Assembly (NCBI RefSeq): GCF_046630445.1
Contig: NC_092335.1
Coordinates: 6,739,501-6,803,500 of the forward strand
Direction: 5' to 3'
Length of the DNA stretch: 64,000 nucleotides
Origin: Rutidosis leptorrhynchoides
Taxonomy: Eukaryota > Streptophyta > Magnoliopsida > Asterales > Asteraceae
Shown here in pieces: positions 46,181 to 58,721 of the stretch (position 1 is the stretch's first letter; every line of letters begins with the position of its first letter). The notes beneath the pieces are model-generated. The model was not told where the DNA came from. It did not search any database and saw only the letters and a list, made by a program, of their open reading frames with translations. Position numbers and translations under genes: made by a program.

Positions 46181-46240
46181 CCAACGGTCGATAGTGTTGG
46201 TATGTGGGCGAGAGGTCTCGGGTTCGAGCCCGGCTTGGGG
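46181..46240 (+). ncRNA. tRNA-like segment with Pol III B box in the E3 LTR
   Basis: ggttcgagccc (46221-46231) matches the tRNA B box GGTTCGANNCC. About 35 bp upstream, gatagtgttggtatg loosely resembles an A box, and the region has the GC content of a tRNA. It is repeated at 54753-54812. It may be the head of a tRNA-derived SINE or a Pol III promoter in the LTR. It does not fold as a complete tRNA, so it is not called a tRNA gene. Confidence 0.4.
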
Positions 46241-46505
46241 CATTTCATTTTAGAAAGGATTTATGAGGTAGTCTTCTTTTTATTTATTATTTATTATTAT
46301 TATTATTAATTGTTATTGTTATTATTATTAATTATGTTATTATTATTGTGTTAATTATTATTATCACTGATATTAATGTTATGAGTATTATTATCATTAA
46401 CTAACTAATATTATTATTAACATCATTGTTATTATTACTATGATAATGATAATCGTTATTAATCCTAATATTTAGGAATATTAATATTATTAATCAAACT
46501 AAGAG

Positions 46506-46540
<35 letters not shown>

Positions 46541-46867
46541 GTATAAGTATTATAATTACAATTAGGATTATTATTATTATTATTATTATCGATATTGTTA
46601 GTAATATAAGTATTACAAATATCATTTCTATGGTTATAAGTTTTAGAAACATTATTTATCATTAATATTTTTATGAGTAAGATTATTATAAATTTTGTCA
46701 CTTTTGTATTATTATCATTATTATAATTATGATTATTATTATTATTATCATGAAAGTAATACAAATCATTATTAGTTTTATAAATATTAGTATTGGTATC
46801 ATTCTATAACTATTAGTATTATCATTACGTATTATTATTATTATTATTATTATCATTATTATTATTA

Positions 46868-46940
<73 letters not shown>

Positions 46941-47476
46941 CATTATTATTAATATGAACCAAATTATTGTAAGTATCATATTAATAACATCACGAGTATC
47001 ATATTTATTATACCATTAATGGTATCAATATCTTAAATTGGATTAGCAGTAAAATTAATATTGTTACAAGTACTATTATTAATATCATTGTTATTATCAC
47101 TAATAGGGTTATTATTAACATATGTATATTATTAATGTTATTATCATTAATTAAATTTTTTTACTAATATTAACTTAGTATAATAGAACTACTATTTTGA
47201 TAAACAAATTAAATACATACATAAATATATATATTTAACGCATATAACATAATAAAATCTAATATTTTTATATATATACAAAATGAACATATAAAACATA
47301 TACATATATATATTATTAACATAAAAATGATATAACTAATACATTTATATATATATGTGTTCAATTACAACTATGAATATTAATAAATATACAAATGATA
47401 TAGGTTCGTGAATCTGAGGCCAACCTTACACTTGTTCAATGATGTTATATGTATTTTTACTACAAAATACAGTATG

Positions 47477-47998
47477 GTGAGTTTCATTAATCCCTTTTTA
47501 AATGCTTTTGCAATATATATTTTTAGGACTGAGAATACATGCGCTGCTTTTATAAATGCTTTACGAAATAGACACAAGTAATCGAAACTACATTCTATGG
47601 TTGGATTATCTAATCGAATATGCCCTTTTTATTAAGTCTGGTAATCTAAGAATTAGGGAACATACACCCTAATTGATGCGAACTCTAAAGATAGATCTAT
47701 CGGGCCCAACAAGCCCCATCCAAAGTACCGGATGCTTTAGTACTTCGAAATTTATATCATGTTCGATGGAGGATCCCGGAATGATGGGGATATTCTTATA
47801 TACAAATTGTGAATGTCGGTTACCAGGTGTTCAATCCATATGAATGATATTTTTGTCTCTATGCATGGGACGTATGTTTATGAGAATTGGAAATATGGAA
47901 ATCTTGTGGTCTATTAAAAATTATGTAATGATTCCTTATGATAAACTAATGAACTCACCAACCTTTTAGTTGACACTTTAAAGCATGTTTATTCTCAG
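47477..47998 (+). other. Putative LTR leader intron, E3 5' LTR
   Basis: ATG-GTGAGTTTC donor at 47477 and gcatgtttattctcag acceptor ending at 47998. The 3' LTR copy is 56005-56518. Confidence 0.45.
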
Positions 47999-48229
47999 GT
48001 ATTAAAGAAATCTTCCGCTGTGCATTTGCTCATCTTAGAGATATTACTTGGAGTCATTCATGGCATATTTCAAAAGACGTTGCATTCGAGTCGTTGAGTT
48101 CATCCAGATTATTATTAAGTCAATTATAGTTAGATATATTATCAAATGGTATGCATGCCGTAAACTTTCGATGTAATGAAAGATTATCTTTTCAAAAACG
48201 AATGAAATGTTTGTAAAATGTATCATATA

Positions 48230-48244
48230 GAGGTCAAGTACCTC
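48230..48244 (+). promoter_or_regulatory. Conserved LTR-end hairpin, E3
   Basis: GAGGT-caagt-ACCTC. The loop differs by one base from E1. Confidence 0.5.
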
Positions 48245-48322
48245 GCGAAGTAATCAACTGTTGTGAATCGTTTGTAATCGATATGGACTTCGTCCGGATG
48301 GATTAGGACGGGTCCTTTCAGT

Positions 48323-48334
48323 TGGTATCAGAGC
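48323..48334 (+). promoter_or_regulatory. E3 primer-binding site (tRNA-iMet type)
   Basis: tggtatcagagc, two bases after the 5' LTR. Confidence 0.93.
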
Positions 48335-48793
48335 GGTGGTCGTAGCGAACCAGGTCTTGCATTATTGTGTCTAACTAGGAGTTGTTAGGATGCATTAGTG
48401 AGTCTAGACTTCGACTTAATAGTTGTTAGGTTACTTTAAGGAGTCTGGACTTGAACCTGGTCTGCATGTCAAAAGTTTTGCTTATCATTTCGTGTCGAAA
48501 ATTACCTGCTTATCATTCTTAGAAAATCACTTGCTTATCATTCTTAGTCTAGACACGTTTGACTGCATTGACTGCATGAATAGTGTATAAACAAACTTCA
48601 TATCTAAGCGTATCTGCTACTGCATATCTTAGCGTATCTTTTACTGTAACTTTGTCTGACATATTCCGTATATTCCTCCGTAACTTATGGGATTTTAGTA
48701 TTATATATGCATATGTAAATTATGTATTGCAAGGTACTAATCTACATCCTATAATCTATTTCTTATCAAAAATCCTTCATCTGATTGTACGAG

Positions 48794-49327
48794 ATGAATC
48801 CCTCAACTAGTTCGAGTCCCTCAGATTTTGATAGCTATTCCGATAGTTATTCTGACAGCTATTACGACATGTATATTCACCTAAGCTCCGAAAATGATGT
48901 CACCAGAAAGAATCAATCAATCAGCTATCCCCAATTCATATGATGCATTCATAGTCGACTTAATCATTGGAGACGCGAAGAAGGCGATCCCTTCCACCAA
49001 CCGAATTCACCTCTTGACAATAAACCTGAAGCGTTTACCGGCGAACCTATCCGAAACACCATTTTCAGCCTCATTTCCAGGGTAGCTCGTCACGATTATA
49101 TTCTATCTAAAATTCTAAACCTTATTCATCTGCTCGTTCCGACAGACAATCATCTTGGAATAATAGGAGAAGTCAACGAACTTCGCGCTCGAGTAATCAA
49201 TCTGGAGAATATGGTACAAAATGTACCAGCTTCAGCAACATCACCGGCACAACCAGTACCATCAGTAACAGCACCAGTACCATCAACAATCCATGCCTCA
49301 ACATCTCATTATGTACCTCGAGTATAA
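48794..49327 (+). pseudogene. Gag-like leader ORF of E3, one internal stop
   Basis: One frame of 177 codons from ATG 48794 to TAA 49325-49327, with a single TGA at 48941-48943. The head is a serine/aspartate/tyrosine repeat (SYSDSYSDSYYD). Then come LNHWRREEGDPFHQPN, GEPIRNTIFSLISRVARHDY, the coiled coil GEVNELRARVINLENMV and a Pro/Ala/Ser/Thr tail (PVPSVTAPVPSTIHAST). It is the longest version of this protein in the window. No CCHC motif. A structural role is inferred from position and coiled coil only. Confidence 0.6.
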
Positions 49328-49564
49328 TCATCGTTCTACGTATCGTTCTACATCGATTATCTTCGTTCTTCATGACAATTAAGTAATCTCTAAATGTTTT
49401 AGAGATTATGTATTCTAATTCTAATGGTAAACCAAATGAGTTTAATATCATATTAACTCATTAAATGCATGATTATATCTGTAGAAAATATATATGTATA
49501 TATATTTTCATAAAGATTGTAATTAAAATTTTTTTTGTACAAACTGTTAATGATGAAAATATTT

Positions 49565-49583
49565 TAACGGGTAGGTAATACCC
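49565..49583 (+). promoter_or_regulatory. Central motif, E3
   Basis: aacgggtaggtaatacccg, identical to the E1 central copy. Confidence 0.45.
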
Positions 49584-49859
49584 GATGAATATTTAGATTT
49601 CACATTAATAAGTTACACTGTACATTCTTCGAATCTGATTCAACGGTCAATTACCATCCTACTTACATCCACAAATATACGAATCTGATTCACCACAGAA
49701 TAACCATTTTCATTCAGTTTCATATTTGGATTTTAATCTATCAGAATCCAACAAGTGGCATAATGAAGAACACATTTGACGAAATAAAAATTTGATAGAA
49801 ACAAACAAATTAACTATGAAAAATTTTGTTAAGAATTCACGCTAACTGTTTCCAGCTAA

Positions 49860-50300
49860 CTGTTCCTAGCTAACTGATTATATTTTATTTATCGTAGTTT
49901 ATTTATCGCAATTTATTTATCGCAATTTATTTATCGCAATTTAATTATCGCAATTTAATTTATCGTCATTTAATTTCTGTTATTTATTTTATGCACTTTA
50001 AATATCGGGACACGTATACAAGGTTTTGACATATCATATCGACGCATCTATATATATTATTTGGAATCACCATAGACACTCTATATGCAGTAATGATCGA
50101 GTTCTCTATACAGAATTGAGGTTGATTCTATAATAATATATATACTTTGAGTTGTGATCGAGTCTGAGACATGTACACGGGCCACGATACGTATTAATTA
50201 ATTCGAATATTATAAACTATATATGAATTATTGAATTGCTAACTGTGGACTATCAATTATGGACTATCAACATTGGACAATTAAAATGAATTAAAATATT
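49860..50300 (+). repeat. Segment shared with family G inside E3
   Basis: An aattatcg/aatttatcg array, then gacatatcatatcgac, then tagacactctatatgcagta, then tatatactttgagttgtgatc. The same blocks in the same order occur in the left G LTR and its flank (about 240-400, then 1030-1260), with the intervening part missing here. Confidence 0.65.
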
Positions 50301-51029
50301 GACTATAATATATGAAACTAAACAATTCTTCAAGTTTGCCACTTGATTTCATCTTAAACCTCGTTTGTATCTTGATGATTACAATCTGCGTTCAAACCTT
50401 TCATGATTCTTGAAAACACCTCAATTGATAGGATGAATCAACCGCACTTCATCTATGGAAGGAAAGATTTATGCATATAGTTATGCACCTAAGAAACTCT
50501 CGGCAATTGAGTAAAAGTTTAACACGTAGCCACGTCAGATCCTTTGGCATTTATTAGCAAAAATAACTTTGCGATCCCTTTTCAAAGTAGCAAATTTTGT
50601 CACAGCTTCAACAAATCAACTTCGACTTTTCGTTCGAAACAACCTTATTATCACCTTGATTTATATGTATGCTCTTTTATTGTTAACGGGGAACCTTTTA
50701 TATTCCACCATATTACCGTCAGCGTTTAATCATCTAAAAACACAATTCTCTTGAAATCACCTCGGATCGATAACCAATGATTCAGGTATGGTAGCAGTAA
50801 ATGTAGAGGAATCGGCAATCAGTACTTTGAAAACTCACAGCATATCTACATCAACAGTTATATGTATAAAATTTATCTCTTAGAATAATGATCTTCCATT
50901 CTGAAATTTTGAAAAGGCACCCAGTTTACGAATTGATACTCTGAATGTTGAAAAAGCTGAATGAAGCAGCATAAACTGTAGGCAACCGTAAATGACCTTA
51001 GTCGTCGGAAGTTTGATAATAAAGAATAA

Positions 51030-51530
51030 TATGTTGGAAAAGCTCAGAAATGTTGAAACTAGAAAACGGATAGAGTTAACCATGAAGGAGACTAAGGACA
51101 AATACAAGGACCATACCCTATACTCAAAGAATCCAGATAATTCTGGATCCGTTGAAATCTTTAGAGAATATCTTGCTCCGAAGTCATGTTAAAATCTTGC
51201 GGAAAATCTTTCTCCATCAACCATCGAACTTAGAAATTCCAAAATATCATCATCAATATCTTTGATATTTCTGAGGATATTTTCATAAATATTCTCGTCC
51301 GGAATTATATACCTCCTCGTGCTTCCTGTGTATAATTATGTTGGAAACATTCAATAGAAAATTTAGTACCGAAAAGCAGATTATGCGAAACTAGGAAGAA
51401 AGTCGTGGACAAATCACAAAGAATAAGTTTGACTTCAAAGAATCCAAATGATTCAATGTCTGCTAAAATCTTTAGTGAATATCTTGCTCCTTACTCTAAA
51501 CCCTTGCAGATAATAGTTTCTATCATCCTC
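51030..51530 (+). pseudogene. E3 internal ORF 2, duplicated and decayed
   Basis: Two diverged tandem copies of the ORF 2 core. The first (about 51050-51192) reads KRIELTMKETKDK...SKNPDNSGSVEIFREYLAPKS. The second (about 51360-51510) has DNA matching gaaaa(a/g)c(g/a)gatta...gtggacaaatcacaaag but with stops. The downstream flanks repeat as well (agatattttcataaat / agatatttttataact). Neither is full length. Confidence 0.6.
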
Positions 51531-52117
51531 TGATCTTAGATATTCCGAGATATTATCGTATCTTTCATTATAAATATCCTCCATATTTCTGGAGATATTT
51601 TTATAACTATTCTTATCTGAAATCATTAATCTCTTCGTGCTATCAGTGTTACATCATATAGAAACTGTTAGTTTCTATATTCTGTAAACTTTAGAGCTTA
51701 AGATATGAATGTTATTGAAGTAATGTTGGGAACTGATGCATGAGTTAGTATAATATAATGACACCTGATCAACGTGATTATATTACAGTAAGTCATGCTG
51801 AGTTTCTAATGGGACGTGATGATTCACAGATCATAACATCATCATGTGCCATGTCACATTACTCTTTCATTCTACTAAACTCCGGAACAAATCAAGAAAA
51901 TGTATTCTTGATGGTTCTAACTTTCGTGATGTTGATAAATTTGAAAATCAAATTGTGCTATCACGTTCCTTCCTGCTTTGAACATTATAATCATTCGAAA
52001 CTCTATATCTACAAATTCTGGACCATTATTCGCTCGACTTGAAGTCGGGAAGAGAAAACAAAAGCATAGAGCTTTAAAATATAAGGGAGAATATAAAGCC
52101 CGATAACAACACACAAA

Positions 52118-52291
52118 TTACAAACCGTGTATATCAATGTTTATCGCAACATAAAGACACGAGAGAATTAAAAACATTATAATCCCGAGGGCAAAGTAGA
52201 AGAAAGCAGACTCCTCAGGTGGAAGTTGAAAAAGAAGAACGATCATTGCGATAGTTAGAATAAGAACAAGAATCAGAACAGGGTTAAGCAT
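52118..52291 (-). CDS. Antisense 57-aa membrane miniprotein, E3
   Basis: 57 codons from ATG 52291, with further in-frame ATGs upstream. It is the most diverged copy, yet it has the same length and plan: MLNPVLILVLILT first helix, the invariant turn LPPEES, second helix ALGIIMFLILSCLY, tail INIDIHGL. Most substitutions against E1 keep hydrophobicity. It lies 420 bp from the 3' LTR. The sense ORFs in this element carry stops while this one does not. Confidence 0.7.
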   Translation of the reverse strand: MLNPVLILVLILTIAMIVLLFQLPPEESAFFYFALGIIMFLILSCLYVAINIDIHGL

Positions 52292-52360
52292 TTTCATAAA
52301 TCTTTTGAATTTGGGAATTGAGTATAGAAGTGGTGAAAACAAATAGAACGGAAAAGGTAA

Positions 52361-52367
52361 ATTTATA
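52361..52367 (-). promoter_or_regulatory. TATA box for the antisense ORF, E3
   Basis: TATAAAT on the minus strand (tgatattccctttataaatt), 69 bp upstream of the antisense ATG. Confidence 0.55.
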
Positions 52368-52680
52368 AAGGGAATATCAGACGTAGTAATCGAGTCAGAT
52401 CACCGTATTTAATTATAGAGATCTTAATTTCTTTATTCGCCGAAGAATCAAATCTTTTAGATTTCGAAGATTTTCTTTAACCCCTTGAATTCCGGAAATC
52501 CACCGTGGCTACGTCAAAAGTTAAATCTCTATCTCGATCTGTTGTGACAGCTTCACTCGAGTACTCAAATCGTTTTATCATTTTATCTATATTAACCAAT
52601 AATAATAAGACTCTTTTTATCAGCTCATATTCGTCAAAAAAACATTCTGATTGTTAGCCATGACAACTTCACTCAAATTT

Positions 52681-52710
52681 CGGGACGAAATTTCTTTAAC
52701 GGGTAGGTAC
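52681..52710 (+). promoter_or_regulatory. E3 3'-LTR-proximal tract
   Basis: cgggacgaaatttctttaac then gggtaggtac, directly before the 3' LTR. Confidence 0.55.
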
Positions 52711-53009
52711 TGTGATGACCCGAGAATTTCCAACCAAATTTAAACTTAATCTTTATATGGTTCTGACACGATAAGCAAAGTCTGTTATGTTGAGTCTCAA
52801 AAACTTTGAAACTATGTTCATAAATTCAATTGACCTTTGACCATTACCGACGATTCACGAACAATTACTGTAAACTAATATGTATGTATATACATATATA
52901 TGTAAATATAAATAACAGTATGATAATAACATTGAGATAGTAAACTACAATTAAATCATTAGAACTAACTATGTAAAAATAATATACAAAATAAATAAGT
53001 GTAATTAAA

Positions 53010-53079
<70 letters not shown>

Positions 53080-53472
53080 CTTATAATTAGTTGTAATATA
53101 TAAATAAATGTTATCACATAATATAATATTGTATATTATATTAAATGTAATTACAAGTATAGTTGTTACATCATTACATTCAATATTAATAATATTATTA
53201 AGACTTATTATATGAAAATTGATACATTTAAGTTGTTACAATTACTAATATTATTGTATCATTGTTAACATCACTATTACTATTATAACCAGTAGTAAAG
53301 TTGTAATTTTAATTATTATGATTAATATTAGTGATATTACTAGATATAAATATATTATTGAACATTAAAAATAATTAATATTATCATTAATAGGATTATT
53401 ATTATCACTGTTATAATTATTATTATAGGTTTTATTATTTATTATTAATATAATTATGGTTATTATTATTGA

Positions 53473-53503
<31 letters not shown>

Positions 53504-54631
53504 ATTAGTATTTTTATTATTAAGTATTCTTAACAAAATTAATAATATTAATGGATTATTATTAATAAAATTGATAACAATAATTTACTTAATACAACAC
53601 TTATATAAATATAAAAATACTTTGTATATAAATATAAAATAGCTATACTCCGTAATATATAGTATTATACATATAAAATCAGTAATATTATTATTATTAT
53701 TATTATTATTATTTCTATGATTATTATTAATTGTATTTATAATAATATTATAAATACTATATTTATTAAATTATATTAATTATTTACATAATTATATTAA
53801 GTGGGAATCATAATCAGCTACCAGTTGCTTTCTACTGTAATTGAATTCCAAAATTCGTACAACTTGATTCCCAAACAAATTCAGTATCAAACAAAATCTG
53901 TTTAGGGTCATTGTCTTCTTAATTTTTTTTATTTAATTATCTGTCCTTGAATATAATCCCTGTCGATTAATTTGGCTTTACAAATGATGCGATTCAGTGT
54001 CAGTGATACCAGAGAAAACCCACATTATCCTGTAACAATTACAACTATCTTTTACAGAGTCCAAATTGTCGAAATTTTTATCAAATATTGAAGAACACTC
54101 ATTAAATACTCTGTACGTGTAACTCAAAATAAATTACATCGAAATTGAGTTAAAGTTTAAAATCCTTTATTTCAGCTAGGTTAGAAATCTTCCATTCGAA
54201 CTTTCTGCAAAGTTTCAAGGCTCAATTCTTTCTAACAAGTTTCAATTTATGAGTCAATGTTATTTTTCAAAAAGTCAACATTTTTGTTTATTGAGAAATT
54301 CGAACTCTGTTTGGTGTTTTCAGATCAATTAAAGGTTCAAAAAGTTTCTAAAGGTGATTTAGAGTATACTTCATGTTGTAACTATAATGTAAAATTGCCC
54401 TGAATTCGAAATCGAGTGTTGAGTTGGGTTGTTCATCGCGAGCCTGTAACATCAGGTTTATTTTTCTATTTCTTTTTGTGTTTTGATTTTTTTGTTGAAC
54501 AAATACCTTCAATACCAGTCAGTTATAATTTAATTTCAATTTTTATTAAAACCTTAAATCAATATTTTGATAATACATTTGTCCTTTGTTCGATCGATGT
54601 TGAAGAAGAAGAAAATGGAACTAGTTAATAC

Positions 54632-54720
<89 letters not shown>

Positions 54721-54858
54721 ATTCAGTAATATTTCAGAAAATGGGCAACAGCCCAACGGTCGATAGTGTTGGTATGTGGGCGAGAGGTCTCGGGTTCGAG
54801 CCCGGCTTGGGGCATTTCTTTTTAGGAAGGATTTATGAGGTAGTCTTCTTTTTATTTA

Positions 54859-54894
<36 letters not shown>

Positions 54895-55397
54895 TGTTAT
54901 TGTTATTATTATTAATTATGTTATTATTATTGTGTTAATTATTATTATCACTGATATTAATGTTATGAGTATTATTATTATTAACTAACTAATATTATTA
55001 TTAACATCATTGTTATTATTACTATGATAATGATAATCGTTATTAATCCTAATATTTAGGAATATTAATATTATTAATCAAACTAAGAGTATTATTATTA
55101 TCATTATCATTAGTATAAGTATTATAATTACAATTAGGATTATTATTATTATTATTATCGATATTGTTAGTAATATAAGTATTACAAATATCATTTCTAT
55201 GGTTATAAGTTTTAGAAACATTATTTGTCATTAATATTTTTATGAGTAAGATTATTATAAATTTTGTCACTTTTGTATTATTATCATTATTATAATTATG
55301 ATTATTATTATTATTATCATGAAAGTAATACAAATCATTATTAGTTTTATAAATATTAGTATTGGTATCATTCTATAACTATTAGTATTATCATTAC

Positions 55398-55461
<64 letters not shown>

Positions 55462-56840
55462 CATTATTATTAATATGAACCAAATTATTGTAAGTATCAT
55501 ATTAATAACATCGCGAGTATCATATTTATTATACCATTAATGGTATCATTATTTTAAATTGGATTAGCAGTAAAATTAATATTGTTACAAGTACTATTAT
55601 TAATATCATTGTTATTATCACTAATAGGGTTATTATTAATATATGTATATTATTAATGTTATTATCATTAATTAAATTAAATTTTTTTACTAATATTAAC
55701 TTAGTATAATAGAACTACTATTTTGATAAACAAATTAAATACATACATAAATATATATATATTTAACACATATAACATAATAAAATCTAATATTTTTATA
55801 TATTTACAAAATGAACATATAAAACATATACATATATATATTATTAACATAAAAATGATATAACTAATACATTTATATATATATGTGTTCAATTACAACT
55901 ATGAATATTAATAAATATACAAATGATATAGGTTCGTGAATCTGAGGCCAACCTTACACTTGTTCAATGATGTTATATGTATTTTTACTACAAAATACAG
56001 TATGGTGAGTTTCATTAATCCCTTTTTAAATGCTTTTGCAATATATATTTTTGGGACTGAGAATACATGCGCTGCTTTTATAAATACTTTACGAAATAGA
56101 CACAAAACTACATTCTATGGTTGGATTATCTAATCGAATATGCCCTTTTTATTAAGTCTGGTAATCTAAGAATTAGGGAACAGACACCCTAATTGACGCG
56201 AACTCTAAAGATAGATCTATCGGGCCCAACAAGCCCCATCCAAAGTACCGGATGCTTTAGTACTTCGAAATTTATATCATGTCCGATGGAGGATCCCGGA
56301 ATGATGGGGATATTCTTATATACAAATTGTGAATGTCGGTTACCAGGTGTTCAATCCATATGAATGATATTTTTGTCTCTATGCATGGGACGTATGTTTA
56401 TGAGAATTGGAAATATGGAAATCTTGTGGTCTATTAAAAATTATGAAATGATTCCTTATGATAAACTAATGAACTCACCAACCTTTTGGTTGACACTTTA
56501 AAGCATGTTTATTCTCAGGTATTAAAGAAATCTTCCGCTGTGCATTTGCTCATCTTAGAGATATTACTTGGAGTCATTCATGGCATATTTCAAAAGACGT
56601 TGCATTCGAGTCGTTGAGTTCATCCAGATTATTATTAAGTCAATTATAGTTAGATATATTATCAAATGGTATGCATGCCGTAAACTTTCGATGTAATGAA
56701 AGATTGTCTTTTCAAAAACGAATGAAATGTTTGTAAAATGTATCATATAGAGGTCAAGTACCTCGCGAAGTAATCAACTGTTGTGAATCGTGTGTAATCG
56801 ATATGGACTTCGTCCGGATGGATTAGGACGGGTCCTTTCA
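52711..56840 (+). repeat. E3 3' LTR
   Basis: 4130 bp, parallel to 44174-48320. Pure AT tract 53013-53078; a long AT tract 54637-54718 where the 5' LTR has about 14 bp; B box 54793-54803; putative intron 56005-56518. Confidence 0.92.
54637..54718. repeat. (AT)n microsatellite, E3 3' LTR
   Basis: About 80 bp of AT, against about 14 bp at 46135-46148 in the 5' LTR. Confidence 0.95.
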
Positions 56841-56845
56841 TAAAA
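56841..56845. repeat. Target-site duplication of E3, right (TAAAA)
   Basis: Matches 44169-44173. Confidence 0.93.
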
Positions 56846-57681
56846 CATGTACCGTCCAATTCTCTTGTGATTTCGGGCCACTTTGGATTACATGTAAAAG
56901 TTAAAAATAAGTCGGGATAGCCAAATACACGACAAAGTGCCATAGCATCACGATAATTCTCAATCATATATCTAGCACTACCCGTGAACGAGGAAGGAAG
57001 TTTTATCATATTGCCTATCATACTATTCACCGCATTACCCGATAACGATGCATTCATTATGTTGGTGAAAGTATCAGCTCTTAGAATATTTTGATTCTTC
57101 CTTATGTATGATATTCTTTCTACCTCAATCATAGTGTAAGCATCTACTACGAATTGTTGATACAACTTACGACCCAAGTGCACAAGTGTGGGTACAGCAC
57201 GTTCTTGAAGTTTATATGCAAAAAATTACCGCATAGTAAACCTTTTTTTTTCGTGTGGTATGCTCGTAGACATCGACATCACAATGAAGTATGTCTGTAC
57301 GGTACCCATCTTCTGCATAAATAAACAGAAGTGGATATTGTAGAGCTAAATATTCAGGGTGAAGCTCAGAGATTCTTTTTAATCCTTCAACGTGACTCTC
57401 AATTAATATATCCCTTTCGTCAAAGGAAGATACATTGATATCACCAACAATAAGTGCTGCAACTTCATCAACCATTGGTAGATTGTAATTACGTCCATCT
57501 TTGGTTCGTCTACCAATTAATTTAATTTTCAACTGCATATCAGGATCATCTTTAAACCGTTCACGGTCCACCGAAAGGTCTTGACCAGAGGATTATGTTC
57601 ATCGAGAACTTGAATTTTTGAACAATGAGATGCTCGTCTAGTGAATAACGTGAAGATGTTGACTTTGTCCTGTTTTTCCCG
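56846..57681 (-). pseudogene. H3 Rep/Hel gene: N-terminal Rep exon
   Basis: Starts after the intron acceptor and reads DEHNPLVKTF, then a one-base loss near 57570, then DRERFKDDPDMQLKIKLIGR with YNLPMVDEVAALIVGD. A second slip lies in a nine-T run (57243-57251) and a TAA at 57226-57228 replaces a Gln codon (TMR-stop-FFAYKLQERAV). The frame LGRKLYQQFVVDAYTMIEVE then runs open through MIKLPSSFTGSARYM, FGYPDLFLTFTCNPKWPEI and GTCF at the E3 junction. FLTFTCNPKWPEI is the usual Helitron helitron_like_N signature. Confidence 0.85.
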
Positions 57682-57785
57682 CTGTTATTAAGTCAAGCAT
57701 AAACAAATTAACCTGTTAATATTCTGATTTTTTTTTGGTATTCCTATTATTTGATGTTACAATATATGAATTAGACTAATCATAC
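57682..57785 (-). other. H3 intron
   Basis: 104 bp, CACTCAG-GTATGA donor and AATAACAG acceptor on the minus strand. Confidence 0.6.
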
Positions 57786-58230
57786 CTGAGTGCTTCTTTC
57801 CTGTTATTGGCTTCATTTGAAGTATCATATATGTATAACTATCCGAATCTGGGTTTGTGACCAACATTTGGTAATAAACCTCCATACTGGTGAAAATTTT
57901 GTCCACTCATACGAAATGTATAAGGGCCACGATTATTGTTGAATCGATTGTCCACCTTGCCACCCATGGAAGTAAATGCAAAAATCATGTTGTACTATCT
58001 AATATTCTCAAGGAAATGTTTACTTTTTAGATGCTTGTTGTTATATAGATCCCAAATTAATTTAGGAGGAGACTTGGTGAACTCTGGCAGGGCATTTTTA
58101 CCATTCTGACAACACAGTAACTCTGCTACAGTTAAACCTTGATTCAATTTCCCACGCTTAGTCTCTTTAAGCCACAATTTAGCACCGCAAGCAGAACATA
58201 TGTAAGTAAGATCTCCGTAATCAACATAAT
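57786..58230 (-). pseudogene. H3 Rep/Hel gene: CxxC N-terminal exon
   Basis: Reads DYVDYGDLTYICSACGAKLW, a CxxC knuckle typical of plant Helitron N-termini, and goes on to LPEFTKSPPKLIWDL. Stops TAG at 57995-57997 and 57839-57841 replace Gln (IR-stop-YNMIFAFTSMGG and RFG-stop-LYIYDTSNEANN). Both lie in the same frame, so the exon is otherwise collinear to the donor at 57785. Confidence 0.8.
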
Positions 58231-58312
58231 CTGTCAAAACTAACAATTAATTAGTTTATCTTTTCAAATATATAATAAGTGAACAAATGTAAAAAAAAAA
58301 TCAAATGAGAAC
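58231..58312 (-). other. H3 intron
   Basis: 82 bp, TTTTGACAG acceptor and TAACG-GTTCTC donor. Confidence 0.5.
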
Positions 58313-58438
58313 CGTTAGAAATTCCCTTGAATGATGATTTTTGAACATCATTGGAGATCGGTTGTTCAATGTCGAAAGCAATTGGTGTAATATTTCGCCT
58401 CCAATGCTTGTTGTTATTTTTTCGCTTTGACGGTGCAT
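58313..58438 (-). pseudogene. H3 upstream exon, basic N-terminal region
   Basis: Reads APSKRKNNNKHWRRNITPIA then FDIEQPISNDVQKSSFKGIS. Supported by frame and splice sites and by the open frame before the CxxC exon. No domain recognised. Confidence 0.5.
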
Positions 58439-58522
58439 CTAAAAATAGATTTTAAACACTAATTATGACAATTTTAATAATTTAAGGTAAAAGCAAATAT
58501 AACATTCCTCCAATAAAATTAC

Positions 58523-58721
58523 CTTTTGATACACTGTCCGATGTACATTCACGTTGGTCACTATTTGTAAGTGATGGATTTCCTAATCTAAGAGTTGGTG
58601 TTTTTGGTGCCGGAGTTGCAATGGTATGTAAACATTCACCCTCTTTATATGTCGATTGTTGAAACATGTTTTCTTTACTTACACTTGATGTAAATTGTGT
58701 TCCAGATGAATTCAAAAACAT
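58523..58721 (-). pseudogene. H3 upstream exon, Ser/Thr-rich
   Basis: Reads MFLNSSGTQFTSSVSKENMF, then TIATPAPKTPTLRLGNPSLT and ends SDSVSK at a GTAATT donor (58521-58522). Acceptor TTTTTAG of the next exon is at 58439. Low complexity; this is the variable N-terminus of the Helitron protein. Confidence 0.5.

Noticed and set aside
46221-46231. True tRNA gene
   Set aside because: Only the B box is good; acceptor stem, anticodon arm and A box do not fold.
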